From Gammaproteobacteria bacterium (GTDB lineage Bacteria > Pseudomonadota > Gammaproteobacteria > Steroidobacterales > Woeseiaceae), in the NCBI GenBank assembly GCA_029864095.1, contig JAOTUB010000019.1, forward strand, positions 1-39,243: a stretch of 39,243 nucleotides of DNA, read 5' to 3'. Positions 17,401 to 25,304 of this stretch are shown here, one piece after another. The notes beneath the pieces are model-generated. The model was not told the DNA's origin. It was given only the letters and a program-made list of their open reading frames with translations, and did not search any database. The translations under genes and the position numbers were made by a program. Within the stretch, counting starts at the first letter, position 1; every line of letters starts with the position of its first letter.

Positions 17401-18291
17401 TTAGGCCTCGGCCAGGAGATGGCGTGAGAAATGCTCGATCGTGCGCTGCCATGCGAGTTCTGCTGCGTCGGCATCGAAGCGTGGCGTCGTATCGTTGTGA
17501 AATCCGTGATTCACATCGGCATACACATAATTGATGTAGTCGACCCCATTGTCTTTCAAGGCTGCTTCGAACGCCGGCCAGCTTGCATTAACCCGTTCGT
17601 CCAGGCCCGCATGATGCAGCATCAATGGCGCACCGATCTTGGCCACATCTTCGGCCGCGGGATGACTGCCATAGAACGCAACGGCGGCCGCCAGCTCGGG
17701 CAGGCGCACGGCAAGCTGCAAAGACAAATTGCCGCCAAAACAAAAGCCGACCGAACCAACGGTGCCAGTGCAGTCCGGATGCGACCGCAGGAAGCCCACG
17801 GCGGCCACAAAATCTTCCACCATCTCGCCACGGTCGCGCTTCTGCTGCATGGCTCTGCCTTCATCGTCATTGCCCGGGTAACCGCCCAGCGGTGTCAGCG
17901 CATCGGGAGCAAATGCGATAAAGCCCGCAACCGCAAGACGTCTCGTGACGTCTTCAATGTACGGATTCAAACCGCGGTTTTCGTGAATGACGACAATACC
18001 GGGGAGCTTGTGATCGACGATCGCCGGGCGGGCGTTATAGCCCTGCATGACACCGGCACCTTTCGGGGACGCGTATTTCTTGTAGCTGGTCGATATCGAT
18101 GCGTCTTCCGGGTCGACCTGCACGGCCAACGCATAGTCCGGGCTCAGGCTCGCAAGCAATGCGGTTGCGGTCACGCCGGTCGCGGTAAACCCGGCGGCTC
18201 TGTCCAGAAACTGACGCCGCGTCAGCTTGCCATGAACGTAGCCATCAAAAAGTTCGAGTACACGGCGATCGTAGCCCGCATTATCCGCCAC
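17401..18291 (-). CDS. Tat-exported dienelactone hydrolase family protein
   Basis: 296 residues from GTG 18291. A Tat motif (LTRRQFLDRAAG) lies about 25 residues in, before a hydrophobic stretch, so the folded enzyme is exported. The DLH domain has HENRGLNPYI, the nucleophile Cys184 in GFCFGGN, an acid in GLDERV and the histidine in NHGFHN. The GTG overlaps the CBS-gene stop by 11 bases; no other start exists between, and no strong Shine-Dalgarno is present, so reinitiation is likely. The substrate is unknown. It is a distant relative of the lipoprotein hydrolase at 1565-2482. Confidence 0.85.
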   Translation of the reverse strand: MADNAGYDRRVLELFDGYVHGKLTRRQFLDRAAGFTATGVTATALLASLSPDYALAVQVDPEDASISTSYKKYASPKGAGVMQGYNARPAIVDHKLPGIVVIHENRGLNPYIEDVTRRLAVAGFIAFAPDALTPLGGYPGNDDEGRAMQQKRDRGEMVEDFVAAVGFLRSHPDCTGTVGSVGFCFGGNLSLQLAVRLPELAAAVAFYGSHPAAEDVAKIGAPLMLHHAGLDERVNASWPAFEAALKDNGVDYINYVYADVNHGFHNDTTPRFDADAAELAWQRTIEHFSRHLLAEA

Positions 18292-18712
18292 TAATGTACT
18301 GCCCGAGCTGCTCGATTTCTGCCTGCTGATCTGAAATGATCGCCTGCACGAGATCACCGATGGAAATCATGCCAATGACTTTGCTGTCTTCGACAACAGG
18401 CAGATGCCGTATGCGTTTTTCACTCATCAGTTCCATGCAATCGTTGACCGTCCGATCGCTCGATGTCGTCAGTACATCGGTGCTCATGATCTCAGCGACT
18501 TGCGTGCTCTCTGACGAACGTCCTTTGAGGATGACCTTACGCGCATAGTCGCGTTCCGTAATTATGCCGCACAGATTCTCGCCATCCATGACGACCAGCG
18601 AGCCGATCATCTTATCCGCCATGATCTTGATAGCGTCGAAGACCGATGTCGCGGGCGCGACGGAGACGATGTTCCGTCCCTTGGAATCGAGCAGGTGTTT
18701 CACGAGTTTCAT
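18281..18712 (-). CDS. Two-CBS-domain protein
   Basis: 143 residues made only of a CBS pair: repeat one at about 8-60 (GSLVVMDGENLCGIITERDY) and repeat two at about 72-130 (IRHLPVVEDSKVIGMISIGD). CBS pairs bind adenine nucleotides and act as energy sensors or regulators. GGGAG precedes the ATG at good spacing. It is the first gene of a pair with the Tat-exported hydrolase, whose start lies inside its end. Confidence 0.9.
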   Translation of the reverse strand: MKLVKHLLDSKGRNIVSVAPATSVFDAIKIMADKMIGSLVVMDGENLCGIITERDYARKVILKGRSSESTQVAEIMSTDVLTTSSDRTVNDCMELMSEKRIRHLPVVEDSKVIGMISIGDLVQAIISDQQAEIEQLGQYISGG

Positions 18713-18752
18713 GCTTTCTCCCTATCCTCAATCTGCAGCGACTTTGCATTGA

Positions 18753-18761
18753 TTTTAGCAG
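18753..18761 (-). promoter_or_regulatory. Extended -10 promoter for the CBS gene
   Basis: On the minus strand TGCTAAAAT gives an extended -10 (TGn plus TAAAAT, five of six). The likely start of transcription is about 30 bases before the ATG at 18712. No good -35 is present, as is common with extended -10 promoters. Confidence 0.4.
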
Positions 18762-18866
18762 CAGGCAGGAGAAGCGCGCACGCCGCGACACCGCGCAGAA
18801 GAAAACGCCTGAAAAATTATACATTTACCTAAGACGCCCGGTGGCGCTGAATGGTTGCGAATCGGT

Positions 18867-20207
18867 CTAGTCTTGCCGTGTTACGAATGCGGCAAGTCGG
18901 TTCTCCAGGACAGTCGGCGAATACCATTTGCCACGCAGCATGACGCCGTGAACACGCCGCGTATTGCTAATGTCCATCAATGGATTCGCGTCGAGGAGTA
19001 CCAGATCGGCGTCGCGGCCGACGAGCACGGCCCCGGCGTTAGTACCAAGGAATTTCGCCACGGCCGTCGTGCCGGTCTGCAGCGCTTCAAACGGCGTGAG
19101 CCCGGCGGCGACGAGGAACCCGAGCTCATGATGCAGCGAGAATCCGGGCACGTTGAAGATCTGCGGCGCATCCGATCCGAGCAGCAGCCCGGCGCCTGCC
19201 TCATGCAGGGCATGGATCAGCTTGCGTCGCAATTCGATGGCACGTGCGCCGACGCCGGCATCGAAGCCGCGTTCATCAAGCAGCTGTTCCTTGGCCTGAA
19301 CCCACTGCTCCACCGTCGCGATCGGCATATAGCGCATTTCCGGCCGATTGCGCAAGTCGGTCACACTGATGTCCGAAACAAGGTGTTCGATCAGCGACTC
19401 TGTCGGTACATTCCAGGTTCCGGCGTCCGCGGTTTGCTTGGCGATAGCGGCAATCTTCTCCTCGACGGCCTGATGAGCCAGCAGGACGTCGAAGAATCCA
19501 CCGTAACCGCCGGAAGGATCCGTGTCCGCCGGCATCAATGCCACGATGTAGCCGTCGAGATGATCAATTGTCGCCATCCCTGCGGCCAGCGCGCCCTCGA
19601 CGCCGATGGCAACCGGTACGTGACCGGCAAAAGGCATCCCGAGTTCGGCTGCGGTTGTTGCGATCGCCGCATACTCGTCTGCGCTGAGCCCCGGGTGAAT
19701 CTTGACGAAGTCATAACCCGCTGCGTATTGCGCGCGCACTTTGCGCTCTGCGTCGGCCGCGCCTTTGACGGAGTTGCCGTTCATCGAAGGGCCGGACGTA
19801 AACAGGCGTGGGCCGAACACGTCGCCGTCAAGCAACCGCTGGCGCAACGCCAGATGCGATGGCCGACCGAGCATACCGCGAACGGTAGTCACACCATTTG
19901 CGACGAAAAGAGAGAACACGCGATCGAGATAGTCCGTGCCGATATCCGGCACATGGCCGTGCATTTCTGCGAGACCCGGTATCAGGAAGCGATCTGTGCC
20001 ATCAACCAGTTCGGCATCTTTTGGCACTGGGGTGAGGTCGACGTCGCCGATCGCCGCAATGAGACCATTCTCGACGACAACCGTCTGTCCTTCGATCACG
20101 GTCTCGGTCGTCATCGGAATCACGTTGACGTTGACAAAAGCCGTCGATGCGACCCCCACCGTAGCGGCGGCGAAAAGACCAACGAACAGAAGCAACAGAC
20201 GTCTCAT
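18867..20207 (-). CDS. Exported amidohydrolase
   Basis: 446 residues from ATG 20207, where a signal peptide begins (MRRLLLLFVGLFAAATVGVA). The metal-dependent amidohydrolase core shows His83-Gly-His85 (MHGHVPD), the bridging lysine in FVKIHPG, later histidines in FAGHVP and TIDHLDG, and the aspartate in GSDAPQ. Such secreted enzymes relate to imidazolonepropionase and to Xaa-Pro or Xaa-Arg dipeptidases. The substrate is unknown. The frame is open to 20345, but that part lacks a signal and overlaps the spacer behind the dehydratase gene. Confidence 0.85.
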   Translation of the reverse strand: MRRLLLLFVGLFAAATVGVASTAFVNVNVIPMTTETVIEGQTVVVENGLIAAIGDVDLTPVPKDAELVDGTDRFLIPGLAEMHGHVPDIGTDYLDRVFSLFVANGVTTVRGMLGRPSHLALRQRLLDGDVFGPRLFTSGPSMNGNSVKGAADAERKVRAQYAAGYDFVKIHPGLSADEYAAIATTAAELGMPFAGHVPVAIGVEGALAAGMATIDHLDGYIVALMPADTDPSGGYGGFFDVLLAHQAVEEKIAAIAKQTADAGTWNVPTESLIEHLVSDISVTDLRNRPEMRYMPIATVEQWVQAKEQLLDERGFDAGVGARAIELRRKLIHALHEAGAGLLLGSDAPQIFNVPGFSLHHELGFLVAAGLTPFEALQTGTTAVAKFLGTNAGAVLVGRDADLVLLDANPLMDISNTRRVHGVMLRGKWYSPTVLENRLAAFVTRQD

Positions 20208-20301
20208 GCACCAAGCGTAATCGCATGGTCTGCGTCTGGCAAACCACCTGGCAACGTCGGCGCGGAAGTCGTTCGCCGACGACCAATGTGGTTCTGATAG
20301 G

Positions 20302-21264
20302 TCAGAGCACGGACTTGAGGGTCGCTTCGCTAACATTTCCGCCACAGATTATGACGACAACCTTCATACCCTTAACCGACCCGCACCGTTTCGATAAGGC
20401 CGCGATGGCTACACCCGCGGCACCCTCTATCTGGTGCTTTTCGGCACTGAAGTATTCGCGCATCGCGACGGCGATCTGTTGTTCGCTGACGAGAACGAAC
20501 TCATCGACGAGTTCACGGCACAGCGGGAATGTCACTGAGTCGGCCTCGACACCGCCCGCCGTGCCATCCGACAAGGTTGGCTCGCTCGGCAAATCGAGGA
20601 CCCGTCCGGCCTCCACGGATTTTGCCATGATTGCGGATGCTTCTGGCTGGCAACCGAACAGTCGCACGCCGGGATTATGAATCTTGAGCACACTGCCGGC
20701 GCCGCTCATTAGCCCGCCGCCACCCACGGCGATAAACGCAGCGTCAACTTCGGGTAACTGCTCGGCAATCTCAATGCCGCAGGTTCCTTGCCCGGCAATC
20801 ACTTCCACATCGTTGTAGGGCGACAGGTAGTACATGCCGTTGTCGGCGGCGAACCTCCTTGCGTAGTGCTCCGTGTCGAGACCATCGGTACCGAAGAATC
20901 GAACTTCTCCGCCGTAGCTTCGTATCGCGTCGACCTTTGCGCTCGAGGTTTGCTCGGGCACGAAGATCACGCCAGTCGATTCGAGTCTGCGCATCGCATA
21001 GGCAACGGCGGCACCGTGATTACCACTCGATGCGGTGACGCAGCCTTTTTGGCGCTGCTCAGGGGTAAGCGTCATCAGGCAGTTAGTGGCACCGCGCAGT
21101 TTGAACGATCCGGTGTGCTGCTGATTCTCGAGCTTCAGATAGACGTCAGCACCCGTCGCATCGCTGAACGCGGGCGATCGCACGAGCGGCGTCCTGTGCA
21201 CGACTTCGGCGATGCGCGCAGCGGCACGGCCGGCGGCTTGCGCAACGCTGTCGACTCGCAACAT
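20302..21264 (-). CDS. Threonine/serine dehydratase-like PLP enzyme
   Basis: 320 residues, a fold-type II PLP enzyme. The cofactor lysine is Lys55 in GSFKLRGA; phosphate and substrate loops are SSGNHG (79-84) and GGGGLMSGAG. It lacks the regulatory C-terminal domain of IlvA, so it resembles catabolic threonine ammonia-lyases, serine racemases or related ectoine-pathway eutB types. It would deaminate threonine or serine to an oxoacid. Its ATG directly follows the stop codon of the metallopeptidase gene, with no gap. Confidence 0.85.
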   Translation of the reverse strand: MLRVDSVAQAAGRAAARIAEVVHRTPLVRSPAFSDATGADVYLKLENQQHTGSFKLRGATNCLMTLTPEQRQKGCVTASSGNHGAAVAYAMRRLESTGVIFVPEQTSSAKVDAIRSYGGEVRFFGTDGLDTEHYARRFAADNGMYYLSPYNDVEVIAGQGTCGIEIAEQLPEVDAAFIAVGGGGLMSGAGSVLKIHNPGVRLFGCQPEASAIMAKSVEAGRVLDLPSEPTLSDGTAGGVEADSVTFPLCRELVDEFVLVSEQQIAVAMREYFSAEKHQIEGAAGVAIAALSKRCGSVKGMKVVVIICGGNVSEATLKSVL

Positions 21265-22122
21265 CTAGAGAGCGGCGGCGGCAAATGTGTCGCAGCGGTC
21301 GGGATCGCCGCTCGAAAGGCCGGCCCGAAACCAGCGCTGCCGCTGCGCGGAAGTGCCGTGAGTAAACGATTCCGGCACGACCATGCCCCGACTTTGTTTT
21401 TGCAATCGATCATCGCCAATTGCGCTGGCCGCATTGAGGGCTTCGTCAACGTCGCCAGCCTCGAGAATGCCTCTGGCTCTGTCTGCCCGATTCGCCCAAA
21501 CACCGGCGAGACAGTCGGCCTGCAGTTCGAGCTTCACGGACAGTCGGTTGGCGTCGGCTTTGCTCATTGCCGACTGCATGCGCCGCACCTGCGTGGAGAT
21601 TCCGAGCAGATTCTGCACATGGTGCCCAACCTCATGCGCAATCACATAGGCCTGGGCGAAGTCACCAGGCGCACGAAACCGGCTGCGCATGTCATCGTAA
21701 AAGCTGAGATCGATGTAGGCTTTGCGATCTGCAGGACAATAGAACGGCCCCATCGCCGCCTGTCCGGTGCCGCAGGCAGAACGCGTCGCGCCCGTGAACA
21801 TGACCAGCGTTGGCTCCTCGTAGCGCCGTCCCATTCCTTTGAAAATCTCATGCCAGACATCTTCCGTGTCGGCGATGACGACAGACACCATGTCCGCCAG
21901 TGGATCGTTCTTCAGATCCTCAGCGCTTGGTCGCGTGCCGCTCGAGGACGTCGACACAGTGCTGGACTGCATGCCCTCTATCAGGAACGACGGATCAATA
22001 CCGAAATACAGTGCAGCAAGAATGATTACGATCGTGCCGATACCGCCGCCAACAAGGCCGCGCGGCGAGGCGCCACGGCGATCTTCGATATTGCTGCTGC
22101 GTCTGCCACTACGCCACTTCAT
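21265..22122 (-). CDS. YpfJ-type neutral zinc metallopeptidase
   Basis: 285 residues. One membrane helix near the start (VGGGIGTIVIILAALYFGI, about 23-42) is followed by the Zn_peptidase domain with HEVGHH at 163-168 and the later MVVPESFTHGTSAQRQRWF. The active site faces the periplasm. AAGGAG is 7 bases before ATG 22122, which excludes the longer frame to 22164. The partner genes downstream are the dehydratase and the amidohydrolase. Physiological substrates of the family are not known. Confidence 0.88.
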   Translation of the reverse strand: MKWRSGRRSSNIEDRRGASPRGLVGGGIGTIVIILAALYFGIDPSFLIEGMQSSTVSTSSSGTRPSAEDLKNDPLADMVSVVIADTEDVWHEIFKGMGRRYEEPTLVMFTGATRSACGTGQAAMGPFYCPADRKAYIDLSFYDDMRSRFRAPGDFAQAYVIAHEVGHHVQNLLGISTQVRRMQSAMSKADANRLSVKLELQADCLAGVWANRADRARGILEAGDVDEALNAASAIGDDRLQKQSRGMVVPESFTHGTSAQRQRWFRAGLSSGDPDRCDTFAAAAL

Positions 22123-22143
22123 AGCATTCTCCTTGAGCTGTTG

Positions 22144-22171
22144 AGCATATCCGAGCGGCGTCATTTAACAA
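22144..22171 (-). promoter_or_regulatory. Sigma-70 promoter for the metallopeptidase gene
   Basis: On the minus strand TTGTTA and TATGCT stand 16 bases apart. Transcription would start about 15 bases before the ATG at 22122. Confidence 0.4.
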
Positions 22172-22196
22172 TATGTAAATTCGCCCGCCTGGTGCG

Positions 22197-22226
22197 TTGA
22201 CACCCATCGACGGCCTGTGCAACGAT
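22197..22226 (+). promoter_or_regulatory. Sigma-70 promoter ahead of the riboswitch
   Basis: A perfect -35, TTGACA at 22197-22202, is followed after 18 bases by a weak -10 (AACGAT, 22221-22226). The predicted start near 22232 falls at the 5' edge of the riboswitch, which supports the call. Confidence 0.45.
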
Positions 22227-22232
22227 GCTTGT

Positions 22233-22322
22233 TCGTATGACAAAGGCACACTTGTCGAAAGGCAAGGTCGCAAAGCTTCCGATCTAAGGGTAAATCCTAT
22301 GACAGCGGGGTTGCCAGCACGA
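22233..22322 (+). promoter_or_regulatory. Cyclic-di-GMP-I (GEMM) riboswitch
   Basis: The conserved core is present in order. P1 is formed by TCGT (22233-22236) with ACGA (22319-22322), and GGC (22245-22247) with GCC (22313-22315). P2 is CTTGTC (22251-22256), a GAAA tetraloop (22257-22260) and GGCAAG. Then come CGCAAAGC, CCGATCTAA, a short P3 (AGGG, TAAA, TCCT at 22287-22298) and AGCGGGGTTGCC. By alignment with the V. cholerae Vc2 aptamer from memory, the ligand-contacting G20, A47 and C92 are kept; G at position 20 favours c-di-GMP over cGAMP. It leads the FAD-linked oxidase gene. Confidence 0.88.
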
Positions 22323-22339
22323 CCTTTCCGTCGCCGTTC

Positions 22340-22370
22340 TTGCGATGGGCCTTTCGCAACTTTGTCTTTT
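22340..22370 (+). terminator. Weak intrinsic terminator, possible riboswitch expression platform
   Basis: TTGCGA (22340-22345) pairs with TCGCAA (22354-22359), followed by the T-rich CTTTGTCTTTT. It lies between the aptamer and the gene start, where an on/off transcription switch would be. The stem has only six pairs, so the call is tentative. Confidence 0.35.
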
Positions 22371-22401
22371 GCATTTTCTGCACTGTTTTGCGGAGACATG
22401 G

Positions 22402-23778
22402 ATGTTCGCGACAAACCTCAAGACGACACAGAGCCTGAAGAATACGGGCCGCTACCGCGCCAAGGCTCCCGCCGGTCCCGTCACGCTCGAGCCGGCCAAT
22501 CTAAATGACCTGCGTCGAATAATAGACCCTGCCGCACGGACCGCACTGCCCATCAGGCCGCTGGGCGCCGGCACCGCATCGACCGATTGCAACACCTCCG
22601 AGAACGGCACGACGCTGAAGACGACCGGGCTCGATCAAATGGTCAGTGTTGATACCTATAACCACACGGTAACCGCCCAGGCCGGCGTGCGGCTCGAATT
22701 CCTCACTAGGGAACTGGCTGAGCACGGCCTCGAACTCGTTGGCGGTTACGACCTGCAAGGTCGAACCGTCGGTGGTGCGATCTCCGCGCCATGCTATGGC
22801 CCATGCATTGGCAGCGACGGCGGTTACTTTTCCAGCCATGTTGTCGCGATGAAATTTGTTCGCGCGGATGGAGAACTGCTCAGAATTGCGCCGGAACAAA
22901 AGAACCTGCTGGGCGTGTTTCGCGCGAGCTTCGGAATGCTTGGCATCCTTTACGAGGCAACGCTGCGCGTCCGACCGATTCGCACATTCACAGCAAGTCA
23001 CCGTCGCGTCAGCATCGACAAGTTTGCGTCGGTTGTTGATGCGCTCGCCAATGCAGACGTTGGCTTCAAGTTCTATCTTATGCCGTATCGTGATCGTGTC
23101 TATCTTGATTTACGCCGCTATGAAGCTGACCCGAGCAACGCATACAAGACACCATGGAAGGTCAAGGATTGGGGTGAGAGCACTGTATTGCCCCACGTAT
23201 TCAAGTCATTAAACAAAGTCGTCCCGATTCAATCGGTCCGCTACAAGATGATCGACAGCATCTCCGAGGCAACACAGGGGCTCATCAATTCACGTTTTGT
23301 CAGGGCAGGTACCAATGCGGCAGCGCAGCCTAACCATCACAGACACGCCGGCGCGCGCGGGTGCTTTTACTCGACCTGGTGTTTTCCGGCAGCGAATTTT
23401 TCGATGATCGTCAAGGCTTATACAGACTTCTGCGAATCAACCTATGCCGCGTCACACTATCGATGTGACATGCCAGCTGTCGGCTTTCGCCTTTGTCGCG
23501 ACACATCGTCGCTATTGTCACCGTCATTTGACGAATCCATGATCGCAATCACGACCGCATCGACACAGCCTGACGGCTGGGAAGATTTCGTCATCGACCT
23601 TGCCGAATTCGCGGAGAAGTGGGGCGGGCTGCCGCTGATCAGCCAATCGCGGGCGCTGCGCGCCAATCATGTCATTCAGAGTTACGGCAACCGGCTCGAT
23701 TTCTTCCGCCGCATGCGCCGCCAGCTGGATCCCGAAAACCGCTTTCTGAGCCCGTTTATGGCCCAGTTCTGTCAGTAG
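22402..23778 (+). CDS. FAD-linked oxidase, VAO/PCMH family
   Basis: 458 residues from ATG 22402, with GGAG 6 bases upstream. The in-frame ATG at 22345 is rejected because it falls in the terminator-like hairpin. The FAD-binding PCMH domain fills about 30-210, with RPLGAGTAS, TVTAQAGVRLEFL, GRTVGGAISAPCYG and SFGMLGILYEATLRV. The C-terminal part has LDPENRFLSPF, like aldonolactone oxidases and other VAO enzymes. I see no clear FAD-linking His or Cys in the usual site. It oxidises an alcohol or lactone of unknown identity and is cytosolic. Control by the c-di-GMP riboswitch ahead is likely. Confidence 0.82.
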   Translation: MFATNLKTTQSLKNTGRYRAKAPAGPVTLEPANLNDLRRIIDPAARTALPIRPLGAGTASTDCNTSENGTTLKTTGLDQMVSVDTYNHTVTAQAGVRLEFLTRELAEHGLELVGGYDLQGRTVGGAISAPCYGPCIGSDGGYFSSHVVAMKFVRADGELLRIAPEQKNLLGVFRASFGMLGILYEATLRVRPIRTFTASHRRVSIDKFASVVDALANADVGFKFYLMPYRDRVYLDLRRYEADPSNAYKTPWKVKDWGESTVLPHVFKSLNKVVPIQSVRYKMIDSISEATQGLINSRFVRAGTNAAAQPNHHRHAGARGCFYSTWCFPAANFSMIVKAYTDFCESTYAASHYRCDMPAVGFRLCRDTSSLLSPSFDESMIAITTASTQPDGWEDFVIDLAEFAEKWGGLPLISQSRALRANHVIQSYGNRLDFFRRMRRQLDPENRFLSPFMAQFCQ

Positions 23779-23915
23779 CCGGCGGACTGGCGCTCGCGAC
23801 CGTACTGACACTGTTCCTGACGCCCAGCCTGCTGATGATCCAGGCCAATGTACCAATGAGAATGGCGGATTGCCGTGCCCGGCATACCGGCCAGTCGGCC
23901 GCTGCGGTCTCCTGA
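23763..23915 (+). pseudogene. C-terminal fragment of an RND efflux permease
   Basis: In a frame different from the oxidase gene, starting inside its last codons, the translation GGLALATVLTLFLTPSLLMI looks like the last membrane helix of RND/HAE pumps, where G-L-x-x-x-T-V-L-T-L-x-x-x-P is typical. It is followed by a short tail and a stop at 23915. No start codon or upstream body of a pump exists, so this reads as the leftover 3' end of a deleted gene. The intact efflux operon begins 250 bases further on. About 50 codons is little to go on. Confidence 0.55.
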
Positions 23916-24094
23916 CGCAATTTTTTCAATCCAAATGGCGCTGCCGCGCATCTAACAGATAGGTGGCGGGACCACGCGACGTGGTTTCCCGGGATCCAGA
24001 GAATCCTGCGACGCGCATATCGCGGCGTATTGAGTTTCGGTGCGCTAACTTGTTGTTTTTAAAAGAATAGAAAAAAGGCCAATTTGTGGATTTA
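23916..24094. other. Non-coding spacer before the efflux promoter
   Basis: I see no gene. A small hairpin, ACCACG-CGA-CGTGGT (23971-23985), flanked by GGG and CCC, has no T-tract. An AT-rich run (24050-24078) precedes the promoter and may act as an UP-element-like region. Confidence 0.4.
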
Positions 24095-24149
24095 GGTGTT
24101 GCGTTATACTTAACTAGTGTTATACTTCACTATAACACTAAGCAACACC
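24095..24149. promoter_or_regulatory. Efflux operon promoter with overlapping operator dyads
   Basis: TAGTGTTATA (24115-24124) and TATAACACTA (24131-24140) are exact inverted copies with a 6-base spacer, a TetR-sized 26-bp operator. An outer pair, GGTGTTGC (24095-24102) and GCAACACC (24142-24149), is also exact. GTTATACTTNACTA occurs twice as a direct repeat (24103-24116 and 24119-24132). TTGCGT (24099-24104) and TATACT (24121-24126), 16 bases apart, form a promoter whose -10 lies inside the operator. The geometry means repression by occlusion. No regulator gene adjoins. Confidence 0.75.
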
Positions 24150-24165
24150 GCATGCAGTGACTCAG

Positions 24166-25242
24166 ATGAAAGCAATCACACCGATAGTAGCCGTAGTGGC
24201 CTTGTCCGGCATCGCAGCTCTCCCCGGCTGCGGTGTCGGCAAGGCCCAAAGCGCCAGTGACGATGAACGTCGCGCCGCCATGCCTGTGCCTGTTGCGGTC
24301 ACGTATCCGGTTCGAGCGGATATCTATGCCACGTATCACACGACGACGACTATCACATCCGACGCAGATGCCCCGGTGCTTGCGCGCGTGCCTGGCGAGG
24401 TTGTGGAAGTGCTTGTCGAGGAAGGCGACAGGGTTGAACAAGGTCAAATCCTTGCGCGACTCGACGGCGAAAGGTTGCGCCTCGAGATGCTCGCTGCGAA
24501 AGCCAATCTTGAGCAAGCGCGGAAAGAATTCGAGCGCTATCGCGACCTGGCCGGGCGTGGGCTGGTCAGCGAGGCGATGTTTGAAGGCCTGCGCTACGAC
24601 GTCGACGGGTTGCAGGCAACTTACGAGCTGGCGAAGCTCAATTTCGACTATTCCGCGATCCGCGCAACAATTGGTGGCGTTGTCGCTTCTCGTGAAATCA
24701 AGCTGGGACAGAACATCGACGCCAACAGCGTTGCTTTTCGGATCACTGATACCAGTGAGCTCGTAGCTTACATGCAGATTCCGCAAGCGGAACTCGCTAA
24801 ATTCTCGGCTGGCCATCGCGCAAGTCTGCAGGTTGACTCGATGCCTGATGCTCGCTTTGACGCGACGATTGCGCGGATCAGCCCAACGATCGATGTTCGT
24901 AACGGCACGTTCCGTGCGACCGCGGTTATGAATAATGCCAACGGCTATCTTGTTCCAGGAATGTTCGCACGATTCACGATCGCTTATGAAAAGCATGCCG
25001 ATGCCTTGCTCATTCCTGCCGGCGCACTTGTTGCGGAAGACGATGCTACGGTTGTATATGTCGTTGCCGGCGGAGAAGTGGCTCGCAGGATCATCGAGGC
25101 CGGCATCACATCCGCCGGACAGGTGGAAGTGCTGAACGGCCTCGCAGAGGACGAGGAGATCGTTGTCGTCGGTCATTCCGGTCTGCGCGATGGCAGTAAA
25201 GTGCTTGCCAGCAACATGGCAACGGAGCGCGTTGCGGGGTGA
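24166..25242 (+). CDS. RND efflux periplasmic adaptor, lipoprotein (first copy)
   Basis: 358 residues from ATG 24166; a GTG at 24157 is the other option and neither has a Shine-Dalgarno. The lipobox LPGC puts the lipid on Cys22. Then follow the barrel-sandwich hybrid halves (VPGEVVEVLVEEGDRVEQGQ and FDYSAIRATIGGVVASREI) around a helical hairpin (about 95-150), a beta-barrel and a membrane-proximal domain. The adaptor links an inner-membrane RND pump to an outer-membrane TolC-type channel. It is gene one of a four-gene operon. Confidence 0.9.
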   Translation: MKAITPIVAVVALSGIAALPGCGVGKAQSASDDERRAAMPVPVAVTYPVRADIYATYHTTTTITSDADAPVLARVPGEVVEVLVEEGDRVEQGQILARLDGERLRLEMLAAKANLEQARKEFERYRDLAGRGLVSEAMFEGLRYDVDGLQATYELAKLNFDYSAIRATIGGVVASREIKLGQNIDANSVAFRITDTSELVAYMQIPQAELAKFSAGHRASLQVDSMPDARFDATIARISPTIDVRNGTFRATAVMNNANGYLVPGMFARFTIAYEKHADALLIPAGALVAEDDATVVYVVAGGEVARRIIEAGITSAGQVEVLNGLAEDEEIVVVGHSGLRDGSKVLASNMATERVAG

Positions 25243-25304
25243 CCGGGCCGCGCACTGGCCGCATGGCGGTGGCTTCGGGTGCGATACAAATTGGGGAGAA
25301 AAAG

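Noticed and set aside
18855..20297. 480-residue open frame on the plus strand
   Set aside because: Antisense to the amidohydrolase with its signal peptide and metal motifs; no family features.
22345..22401. Earlier ATG start for the FAD-linked oxidase
   Set aside because: It falls within the terminator-like hairpin of the riboswitch region and has no Shine-Dalgarno, while ATG 22402 has one.
23971..23985. ACCACG-CGA-CGTGGT hairpin as a terminator
   Set aside because: No T-tract follows and the stem is short.
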